Shown here: positions 1 through 15,000 of the stretch, piece by piece
How positions within the stretch are numbered: the first letter of the stretch is position 1
Layout of the letters: each line of letters opens with the position of its first letter
Source: Mytilus trossulus
Lineage: Eukaryota > Mollusca > Bivalvia > Mytilida > Mytilidae
Length of the DNA stretch: 64,000 bases
Reading direction: 5' to 3'
Assembly: GCF_036588685.1 (NCBI RefSeq)
Contig: NC_086383.1
Coordinates: 55,999,448 to 56,063,447, forward strand
Made by a program: the position numbers and the translations under genes
The notes under the pieces: model-generated
Seen by the model: the letters and a program-made list of their open reading frames with translations, nothing else
What the model was told of the DNA's origin: nothing
Database searches by the model: none

Positions 1-3000
1 CATCAGGGACCGCCCATTTAGGGGAGAGCTTTCTGTATAACACTGAAGTTATATGCTCTTCTGATTGGCAGATACTGTTTGTAATAAATATTTTTTTGGT
101 AGATGGATCAAAACTAGAGTTGAAAAAAAAAAAAATATATATATATGCTGAATGTACTAATTTGTTTCCCTTCAGGGTTGAAAAGTAATGGGGGTCAGTA
201 TAGGAATTCAGTGCGAATGTACATTGTTTGTAAACAAGGCCATGTGAATGCCCAAAAATGCCGCATGACCCTATGTTTTTATTGTTGCAAAAGATAGGGC
301 TACATTTGTACTTGCATGAATGATATATGAAAGATTTTAATTTCTAAAGGTAAAATCAGGTATAAATTTATTCCCACACATAGATTAGCATTAAAGTCAA
401 TGGGAGATTTTTTTTACTGAATTTACCCCTACAAGTAAGCAAAAACTAAACGAAGAGACAAATGATCAAACAGATAGAAAAAAAACACTCCGCCACGGCT
501 TTCTGGATTAATTCTTTTTTCATATCAACAATAGTCAGACAATTTTTTTGAAACTCCACCACTTGCACGTGGACAGAAGTGAATATTTTCACACTGAGAT
601 TCTCCTAAAACAATACAACAAACAAAACACAGCGAATTTCATACCGTTCAGTTTTGAGTTGTTGGTTTGATTGATGTATACACTGCATCTCCTATGATTC
701 ATATGACTGTTTTATGCGTCAACAACGTTGTTGCTCATTTACTAAACAGTGAAGGTATTTCGCCTTTTATAGCTGATGTTTATCATTTGAAAATCTATTT
801 CAAGATATCCCCCTTTTCTTCATAAAATAATTTAAACCAAAACAAATGCAAAAAGCAAAAAACACTAAAAAATTGTTTTCCAAACGTTACTCGTAACAAA
901 ACAAGCTTCGTCTTTCAGAGGTAAGCATACGATGTAATGGGTTTGAAACCCTTATATACTACCCATTTTGTAAAGTTTCCTCAGAGAAGGTATTGGCAAA
1001 AATCTGGTTGGTTATATACGTATAGTATACGTTTGCGGCTTGTGGCGTTTTTCTTGTTTTTTGAAGTTGTGCTCTGCATAGATTAAAATCTAATAATCTC
1101 TAAAAATCTAAAACACCGACTCAATCATAGAATGAGTCTTTGTCAGGGCTTTATCGTAATAACAAACAAAAATTTAGCAAAAATTCGATATAGTACACCC
1201 TTTTAATTGAATTATCTATACATTTAAGTTTGCACTGCATGCTATGATTTCAAACCACAGTCTACATCTGTTGGGAACGTTGCCCTGAACGGGACGGAAT
1301 GAAACCCGTACGTTCGATGAGGCGAAAGACCTTAATCTTAGCTACCTGAGTAGTCCTTTTTCTGTCCTCTTCAGGGATGAATGACAAAAGGGGGGTGTTA
1401 GTAATAACATTTAAAAAAAAAAGAGCTTTATAATCATCCCATTTACATTTTATTAAACGTGTGTGGGTCCCACGTCAGGTACGTTGTCGTGAAAGGTCGT
1501 TTATCATATTTAAACGTCTAGCCCCCCCCCCCCCTTTTTTCTCATTGTCAAGACCCTCTCATCTCCTTATATTCACGCAGTACTTAATTTTCCATGTGCA
1601 CTAATTGCTGACAAAAATGTCATATAAATTGGATAGACTAAGCACTGCGAGTGTTTCTTTGCCTCAAGTGTAGTGGATTGATTTGATTGTTTTTGCTTAA
1701 CGTCCAGTGGCAAATATTCCATGCAAATTAAAGCCATTGTGTTAGAAATTCACCTCAAGTCTAGTTAAACATTACCTTTTATTTGTATTTTTGTGAGAGA
1801 AGAAGAGAAAAAAAACACGAATGATATAGAATTGCACACACGCACTTGCTTCAAATGTGTTTTCTAAAATAAAACCACTATGCAATCTTAAGCATTGATG
1901 ACTATTTCGACTTAAGTTACAACAAAGTGGCATTTATTTGATAGCCAAATTATCTGATCCCGACTTGACTGTGATGAGAAAAAGCAACATATTACATGGT
2001 AGAGCACACTGGTTCCCGAAAAGTGGATCATAGTATAAGAACAGGTACTTCCGATTTGGGCAACAAGGCAAACACATCATACTTTCAAATATTTATTTCA
2101 TTATTCACGTGAAACTTCCGTCACGGGTTCTACCGTCACCCTGTAACGTGGAGCCTTTCAATTTGTATCAATTCATTGCTCATTGTCTTTTACTTTTGCA
2201 CAAAGTAACAGCTACTCGTAGGAACTACATTTTGTCTACAATGTGTACTACTAGTTTTCTGCAGACACATACGGGGGTAAATTCAGTAAATAAACATACG
2301 TCATCAGGGACCGCCCATTTAGGGGAGAGCTTTCTGTATAACACTGAAGTTATATGCTCTTCTGATTGGCAGATACTGTTTGTAATAAATATTTTTTTGG
2401 TAGATGGATCAAAACTAGAGTTGAAAAAAAAAAAATATATATATATGCTGAATGTACTAATTTGTTTCCCTTCAGGGTTGAAAAGTAATGGGGGTCAGTA
2501 TAGGAATTCAGTGCGAATGTACATTGTTTGTAAACAAGGCCATGTGAATGCCCAAAAATGCCGCATGACCCTATGTTTTTATTGTTGCAAAAGATAGGGC
2601 TACATTTGTACTTGCATGAATGATATATGAAAGATTTTAATTTCTAAAGGTAAAATCAGGTATAAATTTATTCCCACACATAGATTAGCATTAAAGTCAA
2701 TGGGAGATTTTTTTTACTGAATTTACCCCTACAAGTAAGCAAAAACTAAACGAAGAGACAAATGATCAAACAGATAGAAAAAAAACACTCCGCCACGGCT
2801 TTCTGGATTAATTCTTTTTTCATATCAACAATAGTCAGACAATTTTTTTGAAACTCCACCACTTGCACGTGGACAGAAGTGAATATTTTCACACTGAGAT
2901 TCTCCTAAAACAATACAACAAACAAAACACAGCGAATTTCATACCGTTCAGTTTTGAGTTGTTGGTTTGATTGATGTATACACTGCATCTCCTATGATTC

Positions 3001-6000
3001 ATATGACTGTTTTATGCGTCAACAACGTTGTTGCTCATTTACTAAACAGTGAAGGTATTTCGCCTTTTATAGCTGATGTTTATCATTTGAAAATCTATTT
3101 CAAGATATCCCCCTTTTCTTCATAAAATAATTTAAACCAAAACAAATGCAAAAAGCAAAAAAACACTAAAAAATTGTTTTCCAAACGTTACTCGTAACAA
3201 AACAAGCTTCGTCTTTCAGAGGTAAGCATACGATGTAATGGGTTTGAAACCCTTATATACTACCCATTTTGTAAAGTTTCCTCAGAGAAGGTATTGGCAA
3301 AAATCTGGTTGGTTATATACGTATAGTATACGTTTGCGGCTTGTGGCGTTTTTCTTGTTTTTTGAAGTTGTGCTCTGCATAGATTAAAATCTAATAATCT
3401 CTAAAAATCTAAAACACCGACTCAATCATAGAATGAGTCTTTGTCAGGGCTTTATCGTAATAACAAACAAAAATTTAGCAAAAATTCGATATAGTACACC
3501 CTTTTAATTGAATTATCTATACATTTAAGTTTGCACTGCATGCTATGATTTCAAACCACAGTCTACATCTGTTGGGAACGTTGCCCTGAACGGGACGGAA
3601 TGAAACCCGTACGTTCGATGAGGCGAAAGACCTTAATCTTAGCTACCTGAGTAGTCCTTTTTCTGTCCTCTTCAGGGATGAATGACAAAAGGGGGGTGTT
3701 AGTAATAACATTTAAAAAAAAAAGAGCTTTATAATCATCCCATTTACATTTTATTAAACGTGTGTGGGTCCCACGTCAGGTACGTTGTCGTGAAAGGTCG
3801 TTTATCATATTTAAACGTCTAGCCCCCCCCCTTTTTTCTCATTGTCAAGACCCTCTCATCTCCTTATATTCACGCAGTACTTAATTTTCCATGTGCACTA
3901 ATTGCTGACAAAAATGTCATATAAATTGGATAGACTAAGCACTGCGAGTGTTTCTTTGCCTCAAGTGTAGTGGATTGATTTGATTGTTTTTGCTTAACGT
4001 CCAGTGGCAAATATTCCATGCAAATTAAAGCCATTGTGTTAGAAATTCACCTCAAGTCTAGTTAAACATTACCTTTTATTTGTATTTTTGTGAGAGAAGA
4101 AGAGAAAAAAAACACGAATGATATAGAATTGCACACACGCACTTGCTTCAAATGTGTTTTCTAAAATAAAACCACTATGCAATCTTAAGCATTGATGACT
4201 ATTTCGACTTAAGTTACAACAAAGTGGCATTTATTTGATAGCCAAATTATCTGATCCCGACTTGACTGTGATGAGAAAAAGCAACATATTACATGGTAGA
4301 GCACACTGGTTCCCGAAAAGTGGATCATAGTATAAGAACAGGTACTTCCGATTTGGGCAACAAGGCAAACACATCATACTTTCAAATATTTATTTCATTA
4401 TTCACGTGAAACTTCCGTCACGGGTTCTACCGTCACCCTGTAACGTGGAGCCTTTCAATTTGTATCAATTCATTGCTCATTGTCTTTTACTTTTGCACAA
4501 AGTAACAGCTACTCGTAGGAACTACATTTTGTCTACAATGTGTACTACTAGTTTTCTGCAGACACATACGGGGGTAAATTCAGTAAATAAACATACGTCA
4601 TCAGGGACCGCCCATTTAGGGGAGAGCTTTCTGTATAACACTGAAGTTATATGCTCTTCTGATTGGCAGATACTGTTTGTAATAAATATTTTTTTGGTAG
4701 ATGGATCAAAACTAGAGTTGAAAAAAAAAAAATATATATATATGCTGAATGTACTAATTTGTTTCCCTTCAGGGTTGAAAAGTAATGGGGGTCAGTATAG
4801 GAATTCAGTGCGAATGTACATTGTTTGTAAACAAGGCCATGTGAATGCCCAAAAATGCCGCATGACCCTATGTTTTTATTGTTGCAAAAGATAGGGCTAC
4901 ATTTGTACTTGCATGAATGATATATGAAAGATTTTAATTTCTAAAGGTAAAATCAGGTATAAATTTATTCCCACACATAGATTAGCATTAAAGTCAATGG
5001 GAGATTTTTTTTACTGAATTTACCCCTACAAGTAAGCAAAAACTAAACGAAGAGACAAATGATCAAACAGATAGAAAAAAAACACTCCGCCACGGCTTTC
5101 TGGATTAATTCTTTTTTCATATCAACAATAGTCAGACAATTTTTTTGAAACTCCACCACTTGCACGTGGACAGAAGTGAATATTTTCACACTGAGATTCT
5201 CCTAAAACAATACAACAAACAAAACACAGCGAATTTCATACCGTTCAGTTTTGAGTTGTTGGTTTGATTGATGTATACACTGCATCTCCTATGATTCATA
5301 TGACTGTTTTATGCGTCAACAACGTTGTTGCTCATTTACTAAACAGTGAAGGTATTTCGCCTTTTATAGCTGATGTTTATCATTTGAAAATCTATTTCAA
5401 GATATCCCCCTTTTCTTCATAAAATAATTTAAACCAAAACAAATGCAAAAAGCAAAAAACACTAAAAAATTGTTTTCCAAACGTTACTCGTAACAAAACA
5501 AGCTTCGTCTTTCAGAGGTAAGCATACGATGTAATGGGTTTGAAACCCTTATATACTACCCATTTTGTAAAGTTTCCTCAGAGAAGGTATTGGCAAAAAT
5601 CTGGTTGGTTATATACGTATAGTATACGTTTGCGGCTTGTGGCGTTTTTCTTGTTTTTTGAAGTTGTGCTCTGCATAGATTAAAATCTAATAATCTCTAA
5701 AAATCTAAAACACCGACTCAATCATAGAATGAGTCTTTGTCAGGGCTTTATCGTAATAACAAACAAAAATTTTGCAAAAATTCGATATAGTACACCCTTT
5801 TAATTGAATTATCTATACATTTAAGTTTGCACTGCATGCTATGATTTCAAACCACAGTCTACATCTGTTGGGAACGTTGCCCTGAACGGGACGGAATGAA
5901 ACCCGTACGTTCGATGAGGCGAAAGACCTTAATCTTAGCTACCTGAGTAGTCCTTTTTCTGTCCTCTTCAGGGATGAATGACAAAAGGGGGGTGTTAGTA

Positions 6001-9000
6001 ATAACATTTAAAAAAAAAAGAGCTTTATAATCATCCCATTTACATTTTATTAAACGTGTGTGGGTCCCACGTCAGGTACGTTGTCGTGAAAGGTCGTTTA
6101 TCATATTTAAACGTCTAGCCCCCCCCCCCCCTTTTTTCTCATTGTCAAGACCCTCTCATCTCCTTATATTCACGCAGTACTTAATTTTCCATGTGCACTA
6201 ATTGCTGACAAAAATGTCATATAAATTGGATAGACTAAGCACTGCGAGTGTTTCTTTGCCTCAAGTGTAGTGGATTGATTTGATTGTTTTTGCTTAACGT
6301 CCAGTGGCAAATATTCCATGCAAATTAAAGCCATTGTGTTAGAAATTCACCTCAAGTCTAGTTAAACATTACCTTTTATTTGTATTTTTGTGAGAGAAGA
6401 AGAGAAAAAAAACACGAATGATATAGAATTGCACACACGCACTTGCTTCAAATGTGTTTTCTAAAATAAAACCACTATGCAATCTTAAGCATTGATGACT
6501 ATTTCGACTTAAGTTACAACAAAGTGGCATTTATTTGATAGCCAAATTATCTGATCCCGACTTGACTGTGATGAGAAAAAGCAACATATTACATGGTAGA
6601 GCACACTGGTTCCCGAAAAGTGGATCATAGTATAAGAACAGGTACTTCCGATTTGGGCAACAAGGCAAACACATCATACTTTCAAATATTTATTTCATTA
6701 TTCACGTGAAACTTCCGTCACGGGTTCTACCGTCACCCTGTAACGTGGAGCCTTTCAATTTGTATCAATTCATTGCTCATTGTCTTTTACTTTTGCACAA
6801 AGTAACAGCTACTCGTAGGAACTACATTTTGTCTACAATGTGTACTACTAGTTTTCTGCAGACACATACGGGGGTAAATTCAGTAAATAAACATACGTCA
6901 TCAGGGACCGCCCATTTAGGGGAGAGCTTTCTGTATAACACTGAAGTTATATGCTCTTCTGATTGGCAGATACTGTTTGTAATAAATATTTTTTTGGTAG
7001 ATGGATCAAAACTAGAGTTGAAAAAAAAAAAAATATATATATATGCTGAATGTACTAATTTGTTTCCCTTCAGGGTTGAAAAGTAATGGGGGTCAGTATA
7101 GGAATTCAGTGCGAATGTACATTGTTTGTAAACAAGGCCATGTGAATGCCCAAAAATGCCGCATGACCCTATGTTTTTATTGTTGCAAAAGATAGGGCTA
7201 CATTTGTACTTGCATGAATGATATATGAAAGATTTTAATTTCTAAAGGTAAAATCAGGTATAAATTTATTCCCACACATAGATTAGCATTAAAGTCAATG
7301 GGAGATTTTTTTTACTGAATTTACCCCTACAAGTAAGCAAAAACTAAACGAAGAGACAAATGATCAAACAGATAGAAAAAAAACACTCCGCCACGGCTTT
7401 CTGGATTAATTCTTTTTTCATATCAACAATAGTCAGACAATTTTTTTGAAACTCCACCACTTGCACGTGGACAGAAGTGAATATTTTCACACTGAGATTC
7501 TCCTAAAACAATACAACAAACAAAACACAGCGAATTTCATACCGTTCAGTTTTGAGTTGTTGGTTTGATTGATGTATACACTGCATCTCCTATGATTCAT
7601 ATGACTGTTTTATGCGTCAACAACGTTGTTGCTCATTTACTAAACAGTGAAGGTATTTCGCCTTTTATAGCTGATGTTTATCATTTGAAAATCTATTTCA
7701 AGGTATCCCCCTTTTCTTCATAAAATAATTTAAACCAAAACAAATGCAAAAAGCAAAAAACACTAAAAAATTGTTTTCCAAACGTTACTCGTAACAAAAC
7801 AAGCTTCGTCTTTCAGAGGTAAGCATACGATGTAATGGGTTTGAAACCCTTATATACTACCCATTTTGTAAAGTTTCCTCAGAGAAGGTATTGGCAAAAA
7901 TCTGGTTGGTTATATACGTATAGTATACGTTTGCGGCTTGTGGCGTTTTTCTTGTTTTTTGAAGTTGTGCTCTGCATAGATTAAAATCTAATAATCTCTA
8001 AAAATCTAAAACACCGACTCAATCATAGAATGAGTCTTTGTCAGGGCTTTATCGTAATAACAAACAAAAATTTTGCAAAAATTCGATATAGTACACCCTT
8101 TTAATTGAATTATCTATACATTTAAGTTTGCACTGCATGCTATGATTTCAAACCACAGTCTACATCTGTTGGGAACGTTGCCCTGAACGGGACGGAATGA
8201 AACCCGTACGTCCGATGAGGCGAAAGACCTTAATCTTAGCTACCTGAGTAGTCCTTTTTCTGTCCTCTTCAGGGATGAATGACAAAAGGGGGGTGTTAGT
8301 AATAACATTTAAAAAAAAAAGAGCTTTATAATCATCCCATTTACATTTTATTAAACGTGTGTGGGTCCCACGTCAGGTACGTTGTCGTGAAAGGTCGTTT
8401 ATCATATTTAAACGTCTAGCCCCCCCCTCTTTTTTCTCATTGTCAAGACCCTCTCATCTCCTTATATTCACGCAGTACTTAATTTTCCATGTGCACTAAT
8501 TGCTGACAAAAATGTCATATAAATTGGATAGACTAAGCACTGCGAGTGTTTCTTTGCCTCAAGTGTAGTGGATTGATTTGATTGTTTTTGCTTAACGTCC
8601 AGTGGCAAATATTCCATGCAAATTAAAGCCATTGTGTTAGAAATTCACCTCAAGTCTAGTTAAACATTACCTTTTATTTGTATTTTTGTGAGAGAAGAAG
8701 AGAAAAAAAACACGAATGATATAGAATTGCACACACGCACTTGCTTCAAATGTGTTTTCTAAAATAAAACCACTATGCAATCTTAAGCATTGATGACTAT
8801 TTCGACTTAAGTTACAACAAAGTGGCATTTATTTGATAGCCAAATTATCTGATCCCGACTTGACTGTGATGAGAAAAAGCAACATATTACATGGTAGAGC
8901 ACACTGGTTCCCGAAAAGTGGATCATAGTATAAGAACAGGTACTTCCGATTTGGGCAACAAGGCAAACACATCATACTTTCAAATATTTATTTCATTATT

Positions 9001-12000
9001 CACGTGAAACTTCCGTCACGGGTTCTACCGTCACCCTGTAACGTGGAGCCTTTCAATTTGTATCAATTCATTGCTCATTGTCTTTTACTTTTGCACAAAG
9101 TAACAGCTACTCGTAGGAACTACATTTTGTCTACAATGTGTACTACTAGTTTTCTGCAGACACATACGGGGGTAAATTCAGTAAATAAACATACGTCATC
9201 AGGGACCGCCCATTTAGGGGAGAGCTTTCTGTATAACACTGAAGTTATATGCTCTTCTGATTGGCAGATACTGTTTGTAATAAATATTTTTTTGGTAGAT
9301 GGATCAAAACTAGAGTTGAAAAAAAAAAAATATATATATATGCTGAATGTACTAATTTGTTTCCCTTCAGGGTTGAAAAGTAATGGGGGTCAGTATAGGA
9401 ATTCAGTGCGAATGTACATTGTTTGTAAACAAGGCCATGTGAATGCCCAAAAATGCCGCATGACCCTATGTTTTTATTGTTGCAAAAGATAGGGCTACAT
9501 TTGTACTTGCATGAATGATATATGAAAGATTTTAATTTCTAAAGGTAAAATCAGGTATAAATTTATTCCCACACATAGATTAGCATTAAAGTCAATGGGA
9601 GATTTTTTTTACTGAATTTACCCCTACAAGTAAGCAAAAACTAAACGAAAAGACAAATGATCAAACAGATAGAAAAAAAACACTCCGCCACGGCTTTCTG
9701 GATTAATTCTTTTTTCATATCAACAATAGTCAGACAATTTTTTTGAAACTCCACCACTTGCACGTGGACAGAAGTGAATATTTTCACACTGAGATTCTCC
9801 TAAAACAATACAACAAACAAAACACAGCGAATTTCATACCGTTCAGTTTTGAGTTGTTGGTTTGATTGATGTATACACTGCATCTCCTATGATTCATATG
9901 ACTGTTTTATGCGTCAACAACGTTGTTGCTCATTTACTAAACAGTGAAGGTATTTCGCCTTTTATAGCTGATGTTTATCATTTGAAAATCTATTTCAAGG
10001 TATCCCCCTTTTCTTCATAAAATAATTTAAACCAAAACAAATGCAAAAAGCAAAAAACACTAAAAAATTGTTTTCCAAACGTTACTCGTAACAAAACAAG
10101 CTTCGTCTTTCAGAGGTAAGCATACGATGTAATGGGTTTGAAATCCTTATATACTACCCATTTTGTAAAGTTTCCTCAGAGAAGGTATTGGCAAAAATCT
10201 GGTTGGTTATATACGTATAGTATACGTTTGCGGCTTGTGGCGTTTTTCTTGTTTTTTGAAGTTGTGCTCTGCATAGATTAAAATCTAATAATCTCTAAAA
10301 ATCTAAAACACCGACTCAATCATAGAATGAGTCTTTGTCAGGGCTTTATCGTAATAACAAACAAAAATTTTGCAAAAATTCGATATAGTACACCCTTTTA
10401 ATTGAATTATCTATACATTTAAGTTTGCACTGCATGCTATGATTTCAAACCACAGTCTACATCTGTTGGGAACGTTGCCCTGAACGGGACGGAATGAAAC
10501 CCGTACGTTCGATGAGGCGAAAGACCTTAATCTTAGCTACCTGAGTAGTCCTTTTTCTGTCCTCTTCAGGGATGAATGACAAAAGGGGGGTGTTAGTAAT
10601 AACATTTAAAAAAAAAAGAGCTTTATAATCATCCCATTTACATTTTATTAAACGTGTGTGGGTCCCACGTCAGGTACGTTGTCGTGAAAGGTCGTTTATC
10701 ATATTTAAACGTCTAGCCCCCCCCCCCCTTTTTTCTCATTGTCAAGACCCTCTCATCTCCTTATATTCACGCAGTACTTAATTTTCCATGTGCACTAATT
10801 GCTGACAAAAATGTCATATAAATTGGATAGACTAAGCACTGCGAGTGTTTCTTTGCCTCAAGTGTAGTGGATTGATTTGATTGTTTTTGCTTAACGTCCA
10901 GTGGCAAATATTCCATGCAAATTAAAGCCATTGTGTTAGAAATTCACCTCAAGTCTAGTTAAACATTACCTTTTATTTGTATTTTTGTGAGAGAAGAAGA
11001 GAAAAAAAACACGAATGATATAGAATTGCACACACGCACTTGCTTCAAATGTGTTTTCTAAAATAAAACCACTATGCAATCTTAAGCATTGATGACTATT
11101 TCGACTTAAGTTACAACAAAGTGGCATTTATTTGATAGCCAAATTATCTGATCCCGACTTGACTGTGATGAGAAAAAGCAACATATTACATGGTAGAGCA
11201 CACTGGTTCCCGAAAAGTGGATCATAGTATAAGAACAGGTACTTCCGATTTGGGCAACAAGGCAAACACATCATACTTTCAAATATTTATTTCATTATTC
11301 ACGTGAAACTTCCGTCACGGGTTCTACCGTCACCCTGTAACGTGGAGCCTTTCAATGTGTATCAATTCATTGCTCATTGTCTTTTACTTTTGCACAAAGT
11401 AACAGCTACTCGTAGGAACTACATTTTGTCTACAATGTGTACTACTAGTTTTCTGCAGACACATACGGGGGTAAATTCAGTAAATAAACATACGTCATCA
11501 GGGACCGCCCATTTAGGGGAGAGCTTTCTGTATAACACTGAAGTTATATGCTCTTCTGATTGGCAGATACTGTTTGTAATAAATATTTTTTTGGTAGATG
11601 GATCAAAACTAGAGTTGAAAAAAAAAAAAATATATATATATGCTGAATGTACTAATTTGTTTCCCTTCAGGGTTGAAAAGTAATGGGGGTCAGTATAGGA
11701 ATTCAGTGCGAATGTACATTGTTTGTAAACAAGGCCATGTGAATGCCCAAAAATGCCGCATGACCCTATGTTTTTATTGTTGCAAAAGATAGGGCTACAT
11801 TTGTACTTGCATGAATGATATATGAAAGATTTTAATTTCTAAAGGTAAAATCAGGTATAAATTTATTCCCACACATAGATTAGCATTAAAGTCAATGGGA
11901 GATTTTTTTTACTGAATTTACCCCTACAAGTAAGCAAAAACTAAACGAAAAGACAAATGATCAAACAGATAGAAAAAAAACACTCCGCCACGGCTTTCTG

Positions 12001-15000
12001 GATTAATTCTTTTTTCATATCAACAATAGTCAGACAATTTTTTTGAAACTCCACCACTTGCACGTGGACAGAAGTGAATATTTTCATACTGAGATTCTCC
12101 TAAAACAATACAACAAACAAAACACAGCGAATTTCATACCGTTCAGTTTTGAGTTGTTGGTTTGATTGATGTATACACTGCATCTCCTATGATTCATATG
12201 ACTGTTTTATGCGTCAACAACGTTGTTGCTCATTTACTAAACAGTGAAGGTATTTCGCCTTTTATAGCTGATGTTTATCATTTGAAAATCTATTTCAAGG
12301 TATCCCCCTTTTCTTCATAAAATAATTTAAACCAAAACAAATGCAAAAAGCAAAAAACACTAAAAAATTGTTTTCCAAACGTTACTCGTAACAAAACAAG
12401 CTTCGTCTTTCAGAGGTAAGCATACGATGTAATGGGTTTGAAACCCTTATATACTACCCATTTTGTAAAGTTTCCTCAGAGAAGGTATTGGCAAAAATCT
12501 GGTTGGTTATATACGTATAGTATACGTTTGCGGCTTGTGGCGTTTTTCTTGTTTTTTGAAGTTGTGCTCTGCATAGATTAAAATCTAATAATCTCTAAAA
12601 ATCTAAAACACCGACTCAATCATAGAATGAGTCTTTGTCAGGGCTTTATCGTAATAACAAACAAAAATTTTGCAAAAATTCGATATAGTACACCCTTTTA
12701 ATTGAATTATCTATACATTTAAGTTTGCACTGCATGCTATGATTTCAAACCACAGTCTACATCTGTTGGGAACGTTGCCCTGAACGGGACGGAATGAAAC
12801 CCGTACGTCCGATGAGGCGAAAGACCTTAATCTTAGCTACCTGAGTAGTCCTTTTTCTGTCCTCTTCAGGGATGAATGACAAAAGGGGGGTGTTAGTAAT
12901 AACATTTAAAAAAAAAAAGAGCTTTATAATCATCCCATTTACATTTTATTAAACGTGTGTGGGTCCCACGTCAGGTACGTTGTCGTGAAAGGTCGTTTAT
13001 CATATTTAAACGTCTAGCCCCCCCCCCTCTTTTTTCTCATTGTCAAGACCCTCTCATCTCCTTATATTCACGCAGTACTTAATTTTCCATGTGCACTAAT
13101 TGCTGACAAAAATGTCATATAAATTGGATAGACTAAGCACTGCGAGTGTTTCTTTGCCTCAAGTGTAGTGGATTGATTTGATTGTTTTTGCTTAACGTCC
13201 AGTGGCAAATATTCCATGCAAATTAAAGCCATTGTGTTAGAAATTCACCTCAAGTCTAGTTAAACATTACCTTTTATTTGTATTTTTGTGAGAGAAGAAG
13301 AGAAAAAAAACACGAATGATATAGAATTGCACACACGCACTTGCTTCAAATGTGTTTTCTAAAATAAAACCACTATGCAATCTTAAGCATTGATGACTAT
13401 TTCGACTTAAGTTACAACAAAGTGGCATTTATTTGATAGCCAAATTATCTGATCCCGACTTGACTGTGATGAGAAAAAGCAACATATTACATGGTAGAGC
13501 ACACTGGTTCCCGAAAAGTGGATCATAGTATAAGAACAGGTACTTCCGATTTGGGCAACAAGGCAAACACATCATACTTTCAAATATTTATTTCATTATT
13601 CACGTGAAACTTCCGTCACGGGTTCTACCGTCACCCTGTAACGTGGAGCCTTTCAATTTGTATCAATTCATTGCTCATTGTCTTTTACTTTTGCACAAAG
13701 TAACAGCTACTCGTAGGAACTACATTTTGTCTACAATGTGTACTACTAGTTTTCTGCAGACACATACGGGGGTAAATTCAGTAAATAAACATACGTCATC
13801 AGGGACCGCCCATTTAGGGGAGAGCTTTCTGTATAACACTGAAGTTATATGCTCTTCTGATTGGCAGATACTGTTTGTAATAAATATTTTTTTGGTAGAT
13901 GGATCAAAACTAGAGTTGAAAAAAAAAAAAATATATATATATGCTGAATGTACTAATTTGTTTCCCTTCAGGGTTGAAAAGTAATGGGGGTCAGTATAGG
14001 AATTCAGTGCGAATGTACATTGTTTGTAAACAAGGCCATGTGAATGCCCAAAAATGCCGCATGACCCTATGTTTTTATTGTTGCAAAAGATAGGGCTACA
14101 TTTGTACTTGCATGAATGATATATGAAAGATTTTAATTTCTAAAGGTAAAATCAGGTATAAATTTATTCCCACACATAGATTAGCATTAAAGTCAATGGG
14201 AGATTTTTTTTACTGAATTTACCCCTACAAGTAAGCAAAAACTAAACGAAAAGACAAATGATCAAACAGATAGAAAAAAAACACTCCGCCACGGCTTTCT
14301 GGATTAATTCTTTTTTCATATCAACAATAGTCAGACAATTTTTTTGAAACTCCACCACTTGCACGTGGACAGAAGTGAATATTTTCACACTGAGATTCTC
14401 CTAAAACAATACAACAAACAAAACACAGCGAATTTCATACCGTTCAGTTTTGAGTTGTTGGTTTGATTGATGTATACACTGCATCTCCTATGATTCATAT
14501 GACTGTTTTATGCGTCAACAACGTTGTTGCTCATTTACTAAACAGTGAAGGTATTTCGCCTTTTATAGCTGATGTTTATCATTTGAAAATCTATTTCAAG
14601 GTATCCCCCTTTTCTTCATAAAATAATTTAAACCAAAACAAATGCAAAAAGCAAAAAACACTAAAAAATTGTTTTCCAAACGTTACTCGTAACAAAACAA
14701 GCTTCGTCTTTCAGAGGTAAGCATACGATGTAATGGGTTTGAAACCCTTATATACTACCCATTTTGTAAAGTTTCCTCAGAGAAGGTATTGGCAAAAATC
14801 TGGTTGGTTATATACGTATAGTATACGTTTGCGGCTTGTGGCGTTTTTCTTGTTTTTTGAAGTTGTGCTCTGCATAGATTAAAATCTAATAATCTCTAAA
14901 AATCTAAAACACCGACTCAATCATAGAATGAGTCTTTGTCAGGGCTTTATCGTAATAACAAACAAAAATTTTGCAAAAATTCGATATAGTACACCCTTTT

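Noticed and set aside
755..790. CGCCTTTTA in each unit resembling U5 snRNA loop I
   Set aside because: The flanking stem needed for U5 is absent; the word is instead shared with a dispersed SINE-like repeat.
1298..1345. Hammerhead-like CGATGAGGCGAAAGA in each 2.3 kb unit, with an AGA/TCT stem after GAAA
   Set aside because: The base at the U4 position is C, there is no stem II between GATGAG and CGAAA, and the would-be stem I strands do not pair. Variation to CCGATGAG does not restore the core.
2000..2050. TGGTAGAGCA...GGTTC in each unit resembling tRNA A and B boxes
   Set aside because: The boxes are only about 10 bp apart, the B box lacks its purine core, and no cloverleaf can be drawn.
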